Under the pieces are notes generated by a model. The model was given only the letters and a program-made list of their open reading frames with translations. It was not told the origin of the DNA and ran no database searches. Shown here in pieces: positions 53,910 through 63,167 of a stretch of DNA of 64,000 bases. The position numbers were made by a program, and so were the translations under genes. The stretch comes from Natrinema caseinilyticum (GTDB lineage: Archaea > Halobacteriota > Halobacteria > Halobacteriales > Natrialbaceae), in assembly GCF_024227435.1 (NCBI RefSeq), contig NZ_CP100445.1:620001-684000 (forward strand), read 5' to 3'. The number at the start of each line of letters is the position of its first letter. The stretch's first letter is position 1.

Positions 53910-54592
53910 CGTCGACGGTCCGGTACCGGCTGGTCGGCCGTTTCGAAGAGGAGTTCGATCGACTCTTCGATCACATTTTGTTGTTTTTCGTCGGGCCAGG
54001 CGTTCCGAACGAAGTATTCGGTTCGAAACTCCGTGACCTCCTCGCTCGTGAGCGATTCGATCGGTTTGGCGTAGTGATTGCTCGCGAAGTCGGCCACCGA
54101 CGACGCGTTGTCACCGTGAACGTCGCCGTGTGCTTCTCTGACGGATTCGACCAGTTCGCGATTGCGAGCGTCGACGGCGTCCCAGTCGTCCGGGTCGTCG
54201 GCCCCCTCGAGTCGAATCTCGACCGCGCGATCGACGTCCTCGATGCGGTCCGTCCTGATGACGCCGTCTTCGTGCCACGATTCGGGATGGAGAACGAGGA
54301 CGTCGTCGCCCTCGTCGTCTCGAATACGGGCGGTGAACTCGTGGTCCGACAACAGTTCGTCGCGCCTGCGCTCGTACGCCCCGCGCTCGTTCTCGTCGAT
54401 AACGGATCGCTCGAGTCGAGTCAGCCGTTCGACTTCGTCGACGACGCGGCTGGGAAGATCGGCACCGCCGGTATCCGCTCCGCTAGTACTCCGAGGCGTG
54501 GGCGATCCGGATCCCTCGGCCGCCGACGTTCGTCCCGTCTCGTTCGGCTCACCGTCGTCATCATCGGCGTCGACTGTGTTCCGATCGGCCAT
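53906..54592 (-). CDS. rnhA operon protein (conserved haloarchaeal)
   Basis: A 228-residue acidic protein with a disordered N-terminal 50 residues. The conserved part begins PSRVVDEVERLTRLERSVID, continues with RRDELLSDHEFTARIRDDEG, and has VADFASNHYAKPIESLTSEE near the end. It is the protein that haloarchaeal annotations usually place beside rnhA, and here it follows rnhA on the same strand by 151 bases. The biochemical function is unknown. Confidence 0.72.
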   Translation of the reverse strand: MADRNTVDADDDDGEPNETGRTSAAEGSGSPTPRSTSGADTGGADLPSRVVDEVERLTRLERSVIDENERGAYERRRDELLSDHEFTARIRDDEGDDVLVLHPESWHEDGVIRTDRIEDVDRAVEIRLEGADDPDDWDAVDARNRELVESVREAHGDVHGDNASSVADFASNHYAKPIESLTSEEVTEFRTEYFVRNAWPDEKQQNVIEESIELLFETADQPVPDRRR

Positions 54593-54743
54593 AGCGAATC
54601 GTACGCACTCGAGCCGGTTTCCAATTGCCGATTCTGGTGCGGTGGCTCGCTCCGTTCGGGGTCGTCTCGAGCGTGGTCGAACCAGTTCGTCGGTTCGTCC
54701 GGTCCGATCGACCGGCCGTTCAGTCGGAAACGAAGCGGGTGTC

Positions 54744-55337
54744 TCAGGCGTGGTCTAACGCTTCGTTCGCGAGGTCGTCCGCGCGGTCGTTGATTTCTCG
54801 GGGGACGTGCTCTATCGTCCACTCGTCGAACGCCGCGAGGAGTTCGTGGACGGTGACGCGTTTCTCTCGGAGTTCGGGGTTGTTGGTGTCGTACTCGCCG
54901 CGGACCTGTTTGACGATGAGTTCCGAGTCGCCGCGGACGTGGACCTCGTCGTAGCCGAAGTCGCGCGCCGTCTCGAGGGCGGCGATCAACGCCTCGTACT
55001 CGGCCTGGTTGTTGGTCGCTCGCCCGATCGTATCGCTCCCTTCGGCGGCGATCCCGTCGCCGGTGACGATCACCCATCCGATCGCCGCGGGGCCGGGATT
55101 GCCCCGACACGCGCCGTCGAAGTAGACGTGGGCGCGCCCGCCGCCCTCACGGAGCAGCGCCTCGATACTCTGCGGATTCGAGCCCTGCACGACGACCTTG
55201 TCGTCGTACGCGACCGCGGTCGCACCCTGTCGGCTCGCTCGCCAGCGCTCGTGGTCCGTGTTTCCCGACTCGACGGCGACGTCCGCCTGCTCGAGCCGTT
55301 TGCGAGCCTCCTCGACGTCGCATTCGATGACCGACAT
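54744..55337 (-). CDS. rnhA: Ribonuclease HI
   Basis: A 197-residue RNase HI that removes RNA from RNA:DNA hybrids. Catalytic acidic residues are in AHVYFDGACRGNPGPAAIGW (Asp), ATNNQAEYEALIAALETA (Glu), VHVRGDSELIVKQVRGEY (Asp) and INDRADDLANEAL (Asp). A 70-residue N-terminal domain precedes the nuclease, as in other haloarchaeal enzymes. ATG 55337 is preferred over 55412, because the earlier segment lacks conservation. Confidence 0.9.
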   Translation of the reverse strand: MSVIECDVEEARKRLEQADVAVESGNTDHERWRASRQGATAVAYDDKVVVQGSNPQSIEALLREGGGRAHVYFDGACRGNPGPAAIGWVIVTGDGIAAEGSDTIGRATNNQAEYEALIAALETARDFGYDEVHVRGDSELIVKQVRGEYDTNNPELREKRVTVHELLAAFDEWTIEHVPREINDRADDLANEALDHA

Positions 55338-55460
55338 CCGTGTCCGTGGTCCGGCGGATCCGGATAAAGGTTTTCCGGTTCCAAAGCGTAAACCTGGTGT
55401 GTGAACGCCCACATCGCCGGTTCTCGGCAGGTACGGGCGAATAGACGAAAATGCTTACCA

Positions 55461-55473
55461 AATATTTATATAC
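55461..55473 (+). promoter_or_regulatory. TATA box of the tfb gene
   Basis: AATATTTATATAC, about 33 bases upstream of the ATG at 55500. It is close to a consensus archaeal TATA box. Confidence 0.6.
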
Positions 55474-55499
55474 CATGGTGATACTACTATAAAAGTGCG

Positions 55500-56462
55500 A
55501 TGACACGGTCCACCCGCCAGCGGGAGCGAACGCGCGAGACGGACGAGACCGAGGAACAAGAGGGGGTACGTGCCTGCCCCGAGTGTGAATCGGATAATCT
55601 CGTTAAGGACTCCGACAGGGGAGAGCTCATTTGTGAAGACTGTGGGCTCGTCGTGGAGGAAGAACAAATCGACCCAGGCCCGGAGTGGCGGGCGTTCAAT
55701 CACCAGGAACGACAAGAAAAGTCCCGCGTCGGTGCGCCGACGACACAGACGATGCACGACAAGGGGCTGACGACGACGATCGACTGGAAGGACAAGGACG
55801 CCTACGGACGCTCTATTTCCTCGAAAAAGCGTAGTCAGATGCACCGGCTACGCAAGTGGCAGGAACGTATCCGAACGAAAGACGCAGGCGAGCGAAATCT
55901 GCAGTTCGCGCTCAGCGAGATCGACCGCATGGCCTCAGCACTGGGTGTCCCGCGCTCGGTCCGCGAAGTCGCGTCGGTGATCTACCGGCGCGCGCTCAAA
56001 GAAGACCTGATCCGCGGCCGCTCGATCGAGGGCGTCGCGACGTCTGCGCTGTACGCCGCCTGTCGTAAGGAGGGAATTCCACGAAGCCTCGAGGAAATCT
56101 CGGAAGTCTCTCGCGTCGAACGCAAAGAGATCGGTCGCACGTATCGATACATCTCACAGGAACTCGGCCTCGAGATGCGTCCCGTCGACCCGAAAAAGTA
56201 CGTCCCGCGCTTCTGTTCTGAACTCGAACTGTCCGAAGAGGTCCAGACGAAGGCCAACGAGATCATCGAGAAGACGGCCGAGGAAGGGTTGCTATCGGGC
56301 AAGTCACCGACCGGGTACGCCGCAGCCGCGATTTACGCTGCGTCGCTGCTCTGTAACGAGAAGAAAACCCAGCGAGAGGTCGCCGACGTCGCGCAGGTGA
56401 CCGAGGTGACGATCCGGAACCGGTACCAGGAACAGATCGAAGCGATGGGAATTCACGGCTGA
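55500..56462 (+). CDS. tfb: Transcription initiation factor IIB (TFB)
   Basis: A 320-residue TFB. The N-terminal zinc ribbon has Cys26, Cys29, Cys45 and Cys48 ([10 protein letters not shown], then [14 protein letters not shown]). The B-finger region [20 protein letters not shown] follows, then two cyclin repeats (for example [20 protein letters not shown] and [20 protein letters not shown], ending [18 protein letters not shown]). Haloarchaea carry several TFBs, so the paralogue number cannot be assigned from this window. Confidence 0.93.
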   Translation: MTRSTRQRERTRETDETEEQEGVRACPECESDNLVKDSDRGELICEDCGLVVEEEQIDPGPEWRAFNHQERQEKSRVGAPTTQTMHDKGLTTTIDWKDKDAYGRSISSKKRSQMHRLRKWQERIRTKDAGERNLQFALSEIDRMASALGVPRSVREVASVIYRRALKEDLIRGRSIEGVATSALYAACRKEGIPRSLEEISEVSRVERKEIGRTYRYISQELGLEMRPVDPKKYVPRFCSELELSEEVQTKANEIIEKTAEEGLLSGKSPTGYAAAAIYAASLLCNEKKTQREVADVAQVTEVTIRNRYQEQIEAMGIHG

Positions 56463-56589
56463 CCGAGCTCCGTCCCGATTCAATTTTTCGCGGGCCGAAA
56501 CCAGATCACGAGCGGCCGCACAGTCGACGGGCTCGGGAGCTCGTTCCTTCGACGGGCGGATCGTCCGGCGGTGTCCCGCTCCGGCAGTT

Positions 56590-57243
56590 TTACTCGTCTT
56601 TACCGACGCTGATGACCTGCAACAGCGAGTAGACGGGGACCCCTTCGAGTTCCTCGAGACCCTGTTTGTCCGCGAGGACGACGCAGGCGAGGGGTTTTCC
56701 GCCTTCCGCACGGATCGCATCGATCGTCTCTCGCATAGTCGTGCCGCTCGTAATCGTGTCGTCGACCACGTAGCACTCGCGGTCGCGGATGCCGGCGAAA
56801 TTTCTCGAGAACGTGCCGCCGAGTTCCTCGATGTCGCCTTCCTCCCACTGGTGTTTCGCGGGCGTGTACGTTCCGAGGTCGGTCTCGAGTTCGCGAGCGA
56901 CGAGGGTGGCGATGGGTCCGCCGGCCTTTTCGATTCCGATCGTCAGGTCGACGTCTTCGCCGTGTTTGGCGAGCAGGTCGGCCATCGCCTCGGCGACGGC
57001 GCTCATTCGTTTGCTGTCCCGGCCGATCGCGGACCAGTCGACGTGGATGTCCTGCGGACCGCCTCCGCCGTTGTCCGGTCGCTGCGGTGATTGATCGGAG
57101 GGTTGGGGCGTCGTGCCGCTGCGTTCGACGAGCCAACTCGCCGTCTCGCGAGACACGTTCAGTTCGTCGGCAATCTCGCCTTTCGAGAGCCCGCGGGCCG
57201 CGAGCTCTGCCGCGCTCTCGATCAGGTCGTCGACGTTTTTCAT
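56590..57243 (-). CDS. gfcR: Transcriptional regulator GfcR (HTH + phosphoribosyltransferase-like)
   Basis: A 217-residue protein with an N-terminal HTH (LAARGLSKGEIADELNVSRE, then TASWLVERSG) and a C-terminal PRTase-fold domain with the PRPP-type loop CYVVDDTITSGTTMRETIDA. In Haloferax, GfcR activates sugar-degradation genes of the semi-phosphorylative Entner-Doudoroff pathway. Its ATG overlaps the stop of gdh by four bases, the same gdh-gfcR pairing I recall from Haloferax. The PRTase part probably senses a sugar acid. Confidence 0.87.
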   Translation of the reverse strand: MKNVDDLIESAAELAARGLSKGEIADELNVSRETASWLVERSGTTPQPSDQSPQRPDNGGGGPQDIHVDWSAIGRDSKRMSAVAEAMADLLAKHGEDVDLTIGIEKAGGPIATLVARELETDLGTYTPAKHQWEEGDIEELGGTFSRNFAGIRDRECYVVDDTITSGTTMRETIDAIRAEGGKPLACVVLADKQGLEELEGVPVYSLLQVISVGKDE

Positions 57244-58364
57244 ATGGAAGCGAGTTCGACCGCCGTTTTTATAGGCGTGTCGTCCTCGACACGCTCGGAC
57301 GACCCGTGACCGGCCGCTGCGACGTTCGCGGTGGCCTCGGGGAACGCCCTGTCGACCGCGTCCAGTCCGTAGATACCGGTGACGATCGACTCGAGAACGT
57401 CGTTCGGGAGGGCCGCGAGCGTTTCCGTCGCGGCCTCGAAGTGGGTTCGGTTCGAGTTGACGCTGCCGACGAGCGCCTTGTTGTGGAGGACGAGTTCGCG
57501 GTGGAGGTGGCCGCCATCGACCTCGAAGGACCAGTCACCGGGGACCCCGAGGAGGGCGGCGACGCCGTTCGGAGCGAGCGCGTCGATCGACTCGAAGGCG
57601 TGCTTCGCGTATCCGGTCGCCTCGTAGATAACGTCCATCGGCTCGTAAACGTCGGCGATTTCGGAGACCGGCGTTTCGCGCGAGTCGATGTACGTCGCGC
57701 CGAGTCGTTCGATGACGTCGATGGACGGATCGGGCCGATCCCGCCGGCCGAGGCAGTAGACCCGATCGTATCCGAGCGTCGTCGTGAACATCGCGACCGT
57801 CAACAGTCCCAGCGAGCCGTTTCCGAGAACCAGCGCGGATTCGGGCTCCCAGTCGAACGCCGACCGGGTCGCGCGGGCGTGCTGGAGCGCTTTTTCGGAG
57901 ATGCTGATCGGCTCGACGAGGAAGCCCCACGGTGCCAATTCTTCGGAGATCGGAACGAGAGCGTCGGCCGGGCTCGTGACGTATTCCGCCATGAATCCGT
58001 GGGCACCGACGATGCCGCGTTCGACGTACTCACCCTCCGGGGCCATGTCCGGTTCGCCCCGCTCGAAGTACTCGTTCGTCTCGACCCCCGCAGGCGGCCG
58101 ACGGACCGTCGGGACGACGTACTCTCCTTCCTCGAGGCAGGTTCCGTTCGCGTCTTCGACGACGCCGACGGCTTCGTGTCCGAGAACCAGCCGGTCGTCA
58201 CCGGCGGGAACCCCACCGTGGCTCCCCTCGATGACTTCGTAATCGGTACCGTCGACGCCGACGCGACAGATTCGAACGAGAGCGTCGCCGGTGGCTGGTT
58301 CCGGAACAGGCCGCTCGACGATTTCGGGAACCCCCGCTCCCGGCTCGACCGCGATAGCTTTCAT
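57240..58364 (-). CDS. gdh: Glucose 1-dehydrogenase
   Basis: A 374-residue medium-chain dehydrogenase of the archaeal glucose dehydrogenase type, the first step of the semi-phosphorylative Entner-Doudoroff pathway. It has ICRVGVDGTDYEVIEGSHGG, LVLGHEAVGVVEDANG, then PTVRRPPAG, ERGEPD, GIVGAHGFMAEYVTSPAD and the Rossmann segment SALVLGNGSLGLLTVAMF. The Cys and Asp in CRVGVDGTD and His-Glu in LGHEAVG are expected zinc or substrate ligands. It has its own TATA box and leads gfcR. Confidence 0.9.
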   Translation of the reverse strand: MKAIAVEPGAGVPEIVERPVPEPATGDALVRICRVGVDGTDYEVIEGSHGGVPAGDDRLVLGHEAVGVVEDANGTCLEEGEYVVPTVRRPPAGVETNEYFERGEPDMAPEGEYVERGIVGAHGFMAEYVTSPADALVPISEELAPWGFLVEPISISEKALQHARATRSAFDWEPESALVLGNGSLGLLTVAMFTTTLGYDRVYCLGRRDRPDPSIDVIERLGATYIDSRETPVSEIADVYEPMDVIYEATGYAKHAFESIDALAPNGVAALLGVPGDWSFEVDGGHLHRELVLHNKALVGSVNSNRTHFEAATETLAALPNDVLESIVTGIYGLDAVDRAFPEATANVAAAGHGSSERVEDDTPIKTAVELASI

Positions 58365-58386
58365 AGTGACACAGTAGGTGTCGTGC

Positions 58387-58400
58387 TTTTAAATATTTAT
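58387..58400 (-). promoter_or_regulatory. TATA box of the gdh-gfcR operon
   Basis: On the minus strand ATAAATATTTAAAAG lies about 30 bases upstream of the gdh ATG at 58364. This is the spacing of a leaderless haloarchaeal promoter. Confidence 0.6.
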
Positions 58401-58528
58401 TCCTACTCGAGTAAATTCCTGTAGTATCGGATCGTCGAACCGTCGGACCGGCGTGAACGGATCGGACAGGGCTGTTCGATCCGTCGCGACCGGAAACGAT
58501 TATCCGGCTGCCCATACCTGTACGTTGC

Positions 58529-59812
58529 ATGGAACGATACGACCTCGTCTACCAGCTCTACGACGAGTACGACACGAAGACGTTGCGGGAGTACCAGGAG
58601 TTCGTGGACGTCTTTCCGGCCGTCGATTCTCGAGTCGCCCTCGAACACTGGCAGGGCGCGACCGAGGAACTCGAACACCGAAAGGACGAGATTCGCTCGT
58701 CGTTCGCGGCCGGCGAGACGTTCGCGGAAATCGTCGCCCACGCGACCCGCGACCAGGCCTTTACGGCCCTCGATCTCGAGGCGAAGTACGGCAGGTCCGT
58801 CAACGTCCTCGTCCTCGACGTCGACGAGACGCTGCGATCCGCGGGCGGGACGGACAACGAGATCCCGCGAGACACGTTGCACCTCCTGACGGAATTTCAC
58901 GAAGCCGGGGTGCCGATCGTCATCTGCACGGGCCAGACCCTGGAGAACGTCAAGGGGTTCGCGATCCAGGGACTCGGCAGCGAAATCGTTCACTCGGGGG
59001 ACCTCTCGATCGTCTACGAGGCGGGAACGGGCGTGTTCACGCCGGGCCACGGTGCCGAGACGAAGCAGTTACTCTACGAAGATCTCGACGAGTCGATCCG
59101 GACCGTCTTCGACGGCGTCCGGTCACGCGTGCTTCCGGAAGCCCCCGAAGGGCTCCGGCGAGGCTGTCACCTCCAGGGCAACGAGTTCAACGTCACGATG
59201 AAGCCCAACTACGAAACCGGCTCCGCGGACGCCCGTGAAATCATCGACGAGGCACTCGTGTATCTGATCGACCTGCTCGCGGACGCCGTCTGTACGGCCC
59301 TCGGTGAAGACGACATCGAGGCCGACGACGCCGACGAACCGACGCTGGCCGGCGAAGCGGTCGTCGACTGGACGCGCGCGTTCTACGCGGTCCAGGATCC
59401 CGAGGTCAGAGCCGTTCTCGAGGGCGAGGGCGCGTATCCGGACCTCGACGCCGAGGCCGTCCCAGACCGGATCGCAGCGGTCCTCGAGCGCATCGACGTC
59501 GCGTACTACGAGGCCGATGCGGCCGAGATCGGCAGTCTGGAACTGAACAAGGTGGTCGGCGTGGAGCGGGCGCTCGACGTTCTCGGCGTCGACGATCCGT
59601 TCGCGCTCGTGATGGGCGACTCGAAGAGCGACCTCCGGGTCATGAAGTGGGTCGCGGACACGGACGCCGGCATCTCGGCCGCGCCCGAACACGCCTCGCA
59701 GGACACCCTCCAGCACGTCCTCGAAACGGACGAACTCGTCTTCGACCGCGGGAAAAGCGTGGACGTCCTCCGAACGGTGTACGCGCTCAATCGATTCGCT
59801 CGTCTCGGCTAG
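58529..59812 (+). CDS. HAD-superfamily hydrolase with an extra N-terminal domain
   Basis: A 427-residue protein. Residues 1-90 form a separate helical region (YDLVYQLYDEYDTKTLREYQ). A HAD phosphatase core follows: motif I NVLVLDVDETLRSAGG (nucleophile DxD), motif II VPIVICTGQT, a lysine in LELNKVVGVERALDVLGVDD, and motif IV LVMGDSKSDLRVMKW. The large cap makes it class IIB-like (sugar-phosphate phosphatase group). The substrate is unknown. It lies divergent from gdh, which hints at sugar metabolism. Confidence 0.8.
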   Translation: MERYDLVYQLYDEYDTKTLREYQEFVDVFPAVDSRVALEHWQGATEELEHRKDEIRSSFAAGETFAEIVAHATRDQAFTALDLEAKYGRSVNVLVLDVDETLRSAGGTDNEIPRDTLHLLTEFHEAGVPIVICTGQTLENVKGFAIQGLGSEIVHSGDLSIVYEAGTGVFTPGHGAETKQLLYEDLDESIRTVFDGVRSRVLPEAPEGLRRGCHLQGNEFNVTMKPNYETGSADAREIIDEALVYLIDLLADAVCTALGEDDIEADDADEPTLAGEAVVDWTRAFYAVQDPEVRAVLEGEGAYPDLDAEAVPDRIAAVLERIDVAYYEADAAEIGSLELNKVVGVERALDVLGVDDPFALVMGDSKSDLRVMKWVADTDAGISAAPEHASQDTLQHVLETDELVFDRGKSVDVLRTVYALNRFARLG

Positions 59813-60170
59813 GATTCCCGCCCCGGTCTGACGGGTGATCGCTCCGCGTTCGTCAGGAGGGTTTCCGCTCCGGTCTGAAAACCGAAATTTCGAGACCACC
59901 ATCCGCTGTGGCCGCCGATCGCTGTGAGACGTCGTTTAAACGGCCAGAACACAAATGCCGGCTCATCAACTGTCTCGAGGGCTATCTTTCGATCAGATCG
60001 ATCCGCCCGAGCGCGTTCGGGTACTGCTCCGCGAGGCCAGTAGGTCAGTGGTCGGCGAGCGCGGTGTGAGGGAAGCGGACGAGTCGGCCGTCCCCTTGCG
60101 CGACCGGTCGTGTCCGAGATCGGACAGTACCGCCGCTCGGACTCGCGATTGCACGCGAGGTGACCCACGA
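59813..60170. other. 358-base gap without a gene
   Basis: The following regulator's frame is open through most of this gap, but the extension (Arg/Ser-rich) lacks family character. No other feature is visible. Confidence 0.35.
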
Positions 60171-60851
60171 ATGACGACGATCACAGAACTGACGCTTTCG
60201 ACTGACGAGTTCGCACTCGCAGAGACCTTCCAGCAACTACCGGCCCTCGATGTCCGTGTCGAAAGCGTCGTTGCAGAAGGGCCGGTCCGGACGACCCCGC
60301 TGGTCTGGTTTTCGAACGTCGACCGCGGGGAACTCGAGGAGGCCCTCGCGGCCGACCCGACGGTAGCCGAGTACCGTCAGTTACTCGGGCGGACCGACGA
60401 GGGGGAACTGTTCTACCGTCTCCAGTACACCGACGCTGTCGGCTCGATCTGCCGGTGTGTGTACAGACACCGCGGGACGGTCCTCGATGCGCAGGTCTCC
60501 GATGGGAGGTGGACGCTTCGGCTCCTTTTCACTCGGCGCGAGGAACTCTCGAGGGCCGTCTCCGACATCGAAAAACGGGGCGTCGCCATCGACGTCAAGC
60601 GAATGGTCGAGGCCGGCCAGAACGAGGACTTCGAAACGTCGGCGGCACTGACGGAACCGCAGCAGGAAGCCGTCGCCGAAGCGTATCGGCAGGGGTACTA
60701 CGACGTCCCGCGCGAAATCTCGCTCGAGGAACTCGCGAACGAACTCGAGATTTCCCATCAGGCACTTTCCGAGCGACTTCGGCGAGCGAATCGCGTTCTC
60801 GCGGGCGAACAGGTGGACGGGTCGGCAGGCGGGCTGGCGACCTCCGATTGA
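60171..60851 (+). CDS. HTH_10 (bacterio-opsin activator-type) transcriptional regulator
   Basis: A 226-residue regulator, second of its family in the window. The C-terminal HTH_10 domain is LTEPQQEAVAEAYRQGYYDV, then PREISLEELANELEISHQAL and SERLRRANRVLAG. The N-terminal domain is a beta-rich sensor or adaptor region (for example GSICRCVYRHRGTVLDAQVS) without a known ligand domain. ATG 60171 begins the typical N-terminus (TTITELTLSTDEFALAETF). Targets are not known. Confidence 0.85.
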   Translation: MTTITELTLSTDEFALAETFQQLPALDVRVESVVAEGPVRTTPLVWFSNVDRGELEEALAADPTVAEYRQLLGRTDEGELFYRLQYTDAVGSICRCVYRHRGTVLDAQVSDGRWTLRLLFTRREELSRAVSDIEKRGVAIDVKRMVEAGQNEDFETSAALTEPQQEAVAEAYRQGYYDVPREISLEELANELEISHQALSERLRRANRVLAGEQVDGSAGGLATSD

Positions 60852-60867
60852 CGTCCGCCAGTGACTA

Positions 60868-60901
60868 CTCCCACGACTGAAGTCGTGGGCTTTCTCCTCG
60901 A
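60868..60901. repeat. Solo IS605-type end hairpin
   Basis: CCCACGACT-ga-AGTCGTGGG (60870-60889) is a perfect 9-bp stem followed by ctttctcctcgaa. This is the form of the subterminal hairpin at haloarchaeal IS200/IS605 (IS1341-type) ends. No transposase gene lies within reach, so it is a relic or a non-autonomous unit. It may also act as a terminator for the regulator ending at 60851. Confidence 0.55.
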
Positions 60902-60991
60902 ATCTGTGTAACCGCCGATTTCACACGGACACGGACGCAGAGCGACACTGCCGGCACGCGTTTTTTGGCGCTGCTCGGCGGACGCAACGGT

Positions 60992-61909
60992 ATGGCGTAT
61001 CACGATCCCGGACGGGACGACCCGCTGTCACTCCACGGCGTCGTTCCCCCGACCGTAACGGTGTTTCGGGACGACGAGTCCGTCGATTACGAGGCGACCG
61101 CATCACACGCTCGATTCGTCGTCGATCGGGGGGCTCACGGCGTGTTTCCCCTGGGAACCAACGGCGAGTTTCCACTTCTCACGGGCGAGGAGCGCGACGA
61201 CGTGATCGAAGCCGTCGTCGACGAGGTCGGCGACGAGGTGCCCGTCATCGCCGGCGTCGGTTCCCCGAGCACGTATCGGACCGTCGCTCACGCCGAGCAC
61301 GCCGAATCGGTCGGTGCGGACGGCGTCGTCGTCGTGACACCGTACTACTATCCGCTGGACCACGACGGGGCACTCGAGCACTACCGGCGGGTTGCCGAAG
61401 CCGTCTCCCTCCCGCTGTACATATACCACATTCCGAGCAAGACCGGTAACGAACTCTCCCTCGAGACGCTGGCCGACCTCGCGGCAATCGACACCGTCGT
61501 CGGCTGTAAGGACTCGAGCAAAAACGTTCCCTGGCTCGCCCAGGCGATCGACGCACACCCCGATCTGACGTTTCTGGCGGGATCCGATTCGCTCGTCTTC
61601 GCCGGGCTCGAGATCGGCTGTTCGGGTGCGGTTAGCGCGGTCGCGAACGCGTTCCCCGAACTGGTCGTCGACTGTTACGAGGCCTACGACTCCGGCGACG
61701 AGGCCCGTGCACGCGAATTACAGAGCGACATATTCCGCGTGCGAGAGGCGTTCAAGACCGGCGGCGCGTACATGTCCGGCGTCAAAACGGCCCTCGAGAT
61801 GCGAGGATTCGACGCCGGTCCGCTGCGGAGTCCGCTTCGACTGAAAGACGAGGAGTCCGCACGGGAGATGCGTGACCGACTGGAAGACGTCGGCCTCGAG
61901 GGAATCTGA
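60992..61909 (+). CDS. Dihydrodipicolinate synthase/KD(P)G aldolase-family lyase
   Basis: A 305-residue class I aldolase-fold enzyme. Family residues are GVFPLGTNGEFPLLTGEERD, the catalytic Tyr in YIYHIPSKTG and the Schiff-base Lys in TVVGCKDSSKNV. Its N-terminus LHGVVPPTVTVFRDDESVDY is typical of archaeal 2-keto-3-deoxy(-6-phospho)gluconate aldolases and their relatives. The gdh-gfcR operon 3 kb away favours the sugar-acid aldolase reading over lysine biosynthesis, as an inference. ATG 60992 begins the conserved part. Confidence 0.83.
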   Translation: MAYHDPGRDDPLSLHGVVPPTVTVFRDDESVDYEATASHARFVVDRGAHGVFPLGTNGEFPLLTGEERDDVIEAVVDEVGDEVPVIAGVGSPSTYRTVAHAEHAESVGADGVVVVTPYYYPLDHDGALEHYRRVAEAVSLPLYIYHIPSKTGNELSLETLADLAAIDTVVGCKDSSKNVPWLAQAIDAHPDLTFLAGSDSLVFAGLEIGCSGAVSAVANAFPELVVDCYEAYDSGDEARARELQSDIFRVREAFKTGGAYMSGVKTALEMRGFDAGPLRSPLRLKDEESAREMRDRLEDVGLEGI

Positions 61910-61980
61910 CCGCCTGGGGCGTTGGGCACCAGTGCGGGACCGTCCGGCATCGACGCGGAGACTTTTGTCACGGCAGTCGA

Positions 61981-63114
61981 ATGGCGGGTATGGAACTCAG
62001 CGACGAACAGGTGGCCGTTCGAGACGCCGTCCGAGAGTTCGCCCGGGAAGAGATCAGGCCGACCGCACTCGAGGCGGACGGCGAACAGGAGTTCCCCGAA
62101 GCGGTCTGGGACGGACTGGCCGAGATGGACCTGACGGGACTGACGGTCCCCGAGGAGTACGGCGGGTACGACGCGGACCCGGTCACGGCGGCCGTCGTAA
62201 ACGAGGAGGTCGCGTACGGAATGTTGGCCGTGGCGACGGCGCTGTCGGTTCACTCTCTCGCGACCTCCTGCATTGCGGAATTCGGGAGCGAAACCCAGCA
62301 GGACCGCTGGTTGCCAGACATGGCCGACGGGCGACCGGTCGGGGCGTTCGCGCTGTCGGAACCCCACGCCGGATCGAACCCCGCGGAGATGTCCACCCAG
62401 GCGAAACCGGACGGTGACGAATACGTCATCGACGGCGAGAAGCAGTGGATCACGAACGGCGAGCGGGCGGGCGTCTACATCCTCTTCGCGAAGACCGACC
62501 GCGACGACCCGTCGACGGTAACCCAGTTTCTCGTCCCCGGTGACGTCGACGGATTGACCGTCGGCGAAAAAGAGGACAAACTGGGCCTGCGTGCGAGCGA
62601 CACCACGAGCCTGACCTTCGACGGCGTTCGAATTCCCGCCGAAAATCGGTTGACCGAGGAGGGTGCGGGGCTGTCGGCCGCGTTCCACATCCTCACCGGC
62701 GGCCGGATCGCCATCGCCGCCCAGTCGGTCGGGCTCGCCCAGTGCGCGCTCGACGAGGCGCTGTCGTACAGTCAGGAACGCGACCAGTTCGGCGGACCGA
62801 TCGCCGACATTCAGGCGGTTCGCCACAAGCTCGCGGAGATGGCAACCCGGATCAGGGCCGCGCGACTGCTGACCCGAGACGCCGCAGGGAAACGGGCCGC
62901 GGGCGGTGCGGCGCTCGAGGCGAGCATGGCGAAGTACTTCGCGAGCGAGACGGCGATGTTCGCGACTAACGAGGCCGTCCAGATCCACGGCGGCTACGGG
63001 TACGTCACGGAAGGCGAGGTCGAACGACTCTACCGCGACGCGAAGATAACCGAAATCTACGAGGGGACGACCGAAATACAGAAACGGGTCATCGCGCGAG
63101 AACTGCTCGAGTAG
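61981..63114 (+). CDS. Acyl-CoA dehydrogenase
   Basis: A 377-residue FAD enzyme of fatty-acid or branched acyl-CoA oxidation. Typical parts are VGAFALSEPHAGSNPAEM (FAD/substrate site), YVIDGEKQWITNGERAGVYI, AQSVGLAQCALDEALSYSQE and QIHGGYGYVTEGEVERLYRD. The catalytic Glu is in KITEIYEGTTEIQKRVIA. Starts 61981 and 61990 are both possible. It is about 70 bases after the aldolase gene on the same strand, but there is no functional link that I can see. Confidence 0.92.
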   Translation: MAGMELSDEQVAVRDAVREFAREEIRPTALEADGEQEFPEAVWDGLAEMDLTGLTVPEEYGGYDADPVTAAVVNEEVAYGMLAVATALSVHSLATSCIAEFGSETQQDRWLPDMADGRPVGAFALSEPHAGSNPAEMSTQAKPDGDEYVIDGEKQWITNGERAGVYILFAKTDRDDPSTVTQFLVPGDVDGLTVGEKEDKLGLRASDTTSLTFDGVRIPAENRLTEEGAGLSAAFHILTGGRIAIAAQSVGLAQCALDEALSYSQERDQFGGPIADIQAVRHKLAEMATRIRAARLLTRDAAGKRAAGGAALEASMAKYFASETAMFATNEAVQIHGGYGYVTEGEVERLYRDAKITEIYEGTTEIQKRVIARELLE

Positions 63115-63167
63115 CGGTACCGCCGACCGGAAGGCATTTCTTTACGTTCATCATCGGGCGTAACTAT

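Noticed and set aside
59955-60170. 72-residue N-terminal extension of the HTH_10 regulator
   Set aside because: The extension is Arg/Ser-rich and the family N-terminus begins at 60171, so the shorter start is preferred.
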